In this document: in pieces, positions 22,163 to 24,300 of the stretch
Numbering within the stretch: the stretch's first letter is position 1
Layout: every line of letters starts with the position of its first letter
NCBI GenBank assembly: GCA_034428635.1
Contig: DAOUHR010000155.1
Coordinates: 1 to 24,300 of the forward strand
DNA from: Bin22 sp034428635
GTDB taxonomy: Bacteria > Chloroflexota > Dehalococcoidia > Lucifugimonadales > UBA3495
Direction: 5' to 3'
Length of the DNA: 24,300 nt
The notes under the pieces: generated by a model
What the model saw: only the letters and a program-made list of their open reading frames with translations
What the model was told of the DNA's origin: nothing
Databases searched by the model: none
Program-made: the position numbers and the translations under genes

Positions 22163-22333
22163 TTGGGGGACCTGGGCCGGAAGGTTCCAGATTAGGCAGT
22201 CTCGTGTGTGAGACCAGGGCAGACACGCAGGTCTGCCCCTACCATTCTGGCCTCCAGAGCACCTGGCCGGTAGGCCGCCTGTTGGGCGGAACCCTTCCCG
22301 CAGATTCGTCATTCCGGCGGAAGCTGGAGTGAC
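22163..22333. repeat. Repeats within the divergent intergenic region
   Basis: The 376-bp gap between the divergent propeller and SDR genes contains no gene. It holds two repeat copies: GGGCAGACACGCAGGTCTGC at 22217 onward, ending in CCCTAC at about 22242, and GTCATTCCGGCGGAAGCTGG at 22308 onward, ending at about 22333. Related copies occur at 24112-24198 and 23236-24108 respectively. Confidence 0.6.
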
Positions 22334-22389
22334 GGTTGTGGGCTGGCCCAGCATCAGGGCACGAACCACGTTCTTCTCCCGTAGGCCAC

Positions 22390-22398
22390 TGCTATAAT
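22390..22398 (+). promoter_or_regulatory. Extended -10 promoter of the SDR gene
   Basis: TGCTATAAT at 22390-22398 is a perfect extended -10 element. The start would be near 22405, about 39 nt before the ATG at 22444. The -35 region is weak. Confidence 0.6.
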
Positions 22399-22443
22399 CC
22401 CTCCATATCCTGACCTTCTCCCCGAAGGGTAGAAAGGAGCGTA

Positions 22444-23229
22444 ATGATGCAGCTGGAAGGCAAAGTTGCCCTGGTAACCGGCGGGGCCCGCGGACTGGGC
22501 CGCTCAATGGCACTGGCCTACGCCCGGGAAGGGGCGGACGTCGCCATCGTGGCCCGCACCGATGCCGAGTTGGACGCCGTGGCTGCCGAAATCCGCGAGC
22601 TGGGCCGCCGCGCCCATACGGTCAACGCCGACCTGACCACCGGCGAAGGCGCCAACCGCGCCGCCCGGGAGACCATCAGCCAGCTGGGCCAGCTAGATAT
22701 CCTGGTCAACAACGCCGGCGGGTACCGGCTCTTCACCAACGACCTGACCCACGCGGTGACGGTGCTGGACATCACCGAAGACGAGTGGCGGCGGGTGATG
22801 GAGTCGAACCTGACCACCACCTTCATGGCCTGCAAGGCGGCGCTGCCCCACATGGTGGAACGCCGCAGCGGGGTCATCATCAACCTGACTTCCAGGAACG
22901 TGGCCCGCCGGGGCCGGGCCGGACAGGCGGCCTACGGGGCGTCCAAGGCGGCAGTGGAGCGGTTGAGCGAGTCGCTGGCGGACGAAGTCAAGGACTCCGG
23001 CATTGCTGTCAACATACTCGACCCGGGGTGGAACCTGACCCGGCCCAACGACGACTACGACGACGAAGTGCACCGGCGGATGCGGCTGCCCGATGACATC
23101 GCCGAAGTTGCCGTCCACATGGCCCTGCAGACCCCGGAAACCATGACCGGCCAGCTGGTTTCAGCCCCGGAGTACGATGAAGCGCAGGGGATTGTACGGC
23201 TTTCGGCGTACGAGCGGCTGCACGCTTAG
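22444..23229 (+). CDS. Short-chain dehydrogenase/reductase (SDR)
   Basis: The 261-residue protein is a classical SDR, a NAD(P)-dependent alcohol/ketone oxidoreductase. The cofactor motif TGGARGLG is at residues 12-19, NNAGG at 89-93, Ser150 in NLTSRN, and Tyr164-x3-Lys168 in QAAYGASKAAVERL. The active site is therefore complete. An arginine in VAR after the second strand (about residue 38) suggests NADP preference, but this is inference. PG in ILDPGWNLT is the usual post-catalytic turn. AGGAG lies 5-8 nt before the tandem ATGATG start. It stands alone on the plus strand, with its own promoter. Substrate is unknown. Confidence 0.94.
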   Translation: MMQLEGKVALVTGGARGLGRSMALAYAREGADVAIVARTDAELDAVAAEIRELGRRAHTVNADLTTGEGANRAARETISQLGQLDILVNNAGGYRLFTNDLTHAVTVLDITEDEWRRVMESNLTTTFMACKAALPHMVERRSGVIINLTSRNVARRGRAGQAAYGASKAAVERLSESLADEVKDSGIAVNILDPGWNLTRPNDDYDDEVHRRMRLPDDIAEVAVHMALQTPETMTGQLVSAPEYDEAQGIVRLSAYERLHA

Positions 23230-23235
23230 GGTTGG

Positions 23236-23340
23236 CATTCAGGTTCCCGCTGTCGCGGGAGCGACGGTTGGGCAGGGGTTGGCCAAGTTGCCGTAGTCGC
23301 CCCGTTCCTTCCTGGATACCGGCTTTCGCCGGTATGACGG
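23236..23340. repeat. Two repeat hairpins after the SDR gene
   Basis: TCCCGC at 23245-23250 and GCGGGA at 23255-23260 form a stem-loop, followed by GAGCGACGG. At 23316-23335, ATACCGGCTTTCGCCGGTAT is a second stem-loop, followed by GACGG. Both match the 'stem plus (A/C)GACGG' repeat family. They fill the 138-bp gap between convergent genes and could also act as bidirectional transcription ends. Confidence 0.6.
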
Positions 23341-23367
23341 GTGGGGCAGTCGGAGCACTCCTGCGGC

Positions 23368-23772
23368 CTAGTTGCGGTGGCGGGCCTGCTGGAGCTTGTC
23401 GACGGTGCCGGGGATTTTCCAGTCGATGTAGAGCATGACGTGCTCCTTGATGGCTTCCTCGTGGACGCGGCAGGGGGCGCAGTGGCCGTCGATGCACAGG
23501 CCGTGGCGGGGCCGCATATACTGGCGCAGCAGGTCCAGCAGTTCCAGTACCTGGCCGTCGTCGTCACCGCCGGCCCGCACCAGTTCCAGCAGTTCGTCCA
23601 GCTGCCCGGACAGCTTCTCCAGGGTCTCGATGTGCTGCTTCAGGCTGCGCTCGACGAAGTTCTTGGGTTCGTCGGGGTTGGGGTTCAGGGAGACGGGAAT
23701 CTGGTAGGGGTCGAAGGGCCGTTCGTCCAGTTCACGACCGCAGGCATCGCATCGGGCCGGGTCCTGTGCCAT
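23368..23772 (-). CDS. Small Cys-rich protein of unknown function
   Basis: The product has 134 residues from the ATG at 23772, which has a strong GGGGGAGG 8 nt upstream; the longer frame to 24207 runs through repeats and is rejected. It is not a recognised family. An N-terminal C8-D-A-C11 knuckle is followed by RPFDPYQIPVSLNPNPDEPK, a charged amphipathic helix with heptad leucines at about 40-66 (coiled coil likely), and a second cluster C93-x3-H97-C98-x2-C101. The cysteines could form one or two zinc sites. The C-terminal helix includes EEAIKEHVMLYIDWKIP. It is alone in its transcription unit. The function could be a zinc-ribbon-like adaptor, but this is inference. Confidence 0.8.
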   Translation of the reverse strand: MAQDPARCDACGRELDERPFDPYQIPVSLNPNPDEPKNFVERSLKQHIETLEKLSGQLDELLELVRAGGDDDGQVLELLDLLRQYMRPRHGLCIDGHCAPCRVHEEAIKEHVMLYIDWKIPGTVDKLQQARHRN

Positions 23773-23891
23773 CGTAGGTGCCTCCCCCGGACAATTGGTT
23801 CCGGTAGCTTTGGGCGAATTGTAAGGGATAGACGGGGTGGGGGCAAACTGCAAATGCCCGCATCCCTGCCCGGTAAAACGGGTTCGGGGAA

Positions 23892-24108
23892 GCCCGTCGT
23901 TCCGGCTTTCGCCGGAACCCAGAAGGGTGGAGCCATCGGAAAGGTAACCGACGGGCGCGATGTCTGGATACCGGCTTTCGCCGGTATGACGGGTAGGGGA
24001 GCCCGTCGTTCCGGCGAAAGCCGGAACCCAGAAGGGTGGAGCCATCGGAAAGGTAACCGACGGGCGTGATGTCTGGATACCGGCTTTCGCCGGTATGACG
24101 GGTAGGGG
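23892..24108. repeat. 109-bp tandem duplication carrying hairpin repeats
   Basis: Unit 1 (23892-24000) is repeated as unit 2 (24001-24108) at 109-bp offset, with very few differences. Each unit has two stem-loops of the CCGGC...GCCGG family joined by the same AACCCAGAAGGGTGGAGCCA link and a GTAACCGACGGGC segment. In unit 2 the first hairpin core is CCGGCGAAAGCCGG, the exact reverse complement of CCGGCTTTCGCCGG in unit 1. The remainder of the gap 23773-24206 has no gene. Confidence 0.85.
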
Positions 24109-24111
24109 CCA

Positions 24112-24198
24112 GGGCAGACACGAAGGCCTGCCCCTACGGGATGTATACGTCATCCACCCGATCTCCAGGCAGACACACGGGACTGCCCCTACGGAGAT
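24112..24198. repeat. Two copies of a GGCAGACAC...CTGCCCCTACGG repeat
   Basis: Copies at 24112-24140 and 24168-24195 share GGCAGACAC, a short variable centre, then CTGCCCCTACGG; a third is at 22217-22242. The second is enclosed by ATCTCC (24161) and GGAGAT (24193), which extends its stem. They precede the 3' end of a minus-strand gene. Confidence 0.65.
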
Positions 24199-24206
24199 AG
24201 TTCGCA

Positions 24207-24300
24207 TTACACGGCCTTCACCTGCCAGCGGGCGGTTAGTTGGCCGGTGCGGGCGGTGGCTTTCAGTTCCATTCCCTCGATGAAGAAGTCGGCATCGATT
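24207..24300 (-). CDS. 3' end of a minus-strand protein gene, partial
   Basis: The minus strand is open from the right edge to a TAA at 24209-24207. The visible 30 residues run IDADFFIEGMELKATART and then GQLTARWQVKAV. The codon use fits the window, and the stop is followed by repeat hairpins, as for other genes here. Too little is visible to assign a family. Confidence 0.6.
   Translation of the reverse strand, partial: IDADFFIEGMELKATARTGQLTARWQVKAV

Noticed and set aside
23892..24108. CRISPR-like array
   Set aside because: Only two 109-bp units exist and there are no uniform short repeats with unique spacers; the units are internally palindromic repeats.
23773..24207. Longer start for the Cys-rich protein
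   Set aside because: The extension translates the hairpin repeats; the ATG at 23772 has a strong ribosome binding site.

Overview
The window is a GC-rich bacterial chromosome segment with genes on both strands, tightly packed and mostly in short transcription units. No rRNA, tRNA, integrase, transposase or CRISPR array is recognisable. The gene mix fits an environmental Chloroflexota, perhaps the SAR202 or Dehalococcoidia side: three different luciferase-like (LLM) flavin oxidoreductases, two Asp-box (BNR/sortilin-like) propeller paralogs, many stand-alone small-molecule enzymes, and several families of interspersed palindromic repeats. This assignment is inferred from gene content and needs a marker-gene or protein search to confirm.

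Layout. 1-2234: 3' end of an Asp-box propeller gene, an LLM oxidoreductase, and an AT-richer HicA/HicB toxin-antitoxin pair. 2409-4544: a housekeeping cluster mnmA-rnhB-yraN. 4641-10101: scattered catabolic-type genes, namely LLM oxidoreductase, Gfo/Idh/MocA-like oxidoreductase with EWP in place of EKP, stand-alone sugar-binding-like jelly roll (minus), alpha/beta hydrolase lacking the nucleophile serine (minus), RidA-like protein and FAH-family hydrolase. 10391-11530: an AT-richer minus-strand three-gene islet with its own extended -10 promoter and terminator. It encodes a DUF3467-like protein, a HicB-like protein and a HicA-like protein, and is the best candidate here for an undescribed small system. 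11627-14010: leuB with a strong promoter and a 5' hairpin, then a CaCA cation exchanger. 14158-17069: an apparent operon of a CE7-type esterase, a degenerate CE7 paralog and a third LLM oxidoreductase. 17244-22067, all minus: TPR fragment, site-2 protease, TIM-barrel-like unknown with an acidic tail, pentapeptide-repeat/TIR fusion with a divergent TIR, and a seven-Asp-box propeller paralogous to the gene at the left edge. 22444-24300: SDR dehydrogenase, a Cys-rich coiled-coil small protein, a repeat cluster with a 109-bp tandem duplication, and the 3' end of another minus-strand gene.

How the genes fit together. The LLM oxidoreductases, FAH hydrolase, SDR, RidA, Gfo/Idh-like protein, CE7 esterases and alpha/beta hydrolase suggest oxidative breakdown of varied organic compounds, but no complete pathway can be read. 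Four proteins keep a recognisable fold while losing a key catalytic residue (Gfo/Idh EWP, alpha/beta hydrolase GTAAG, second CE7 GTDLA, TIR without Glu), which is unusual in one window. Palindromic repeats occupy most intergenic spaces and often abut stop codons or ribosome binding sites.
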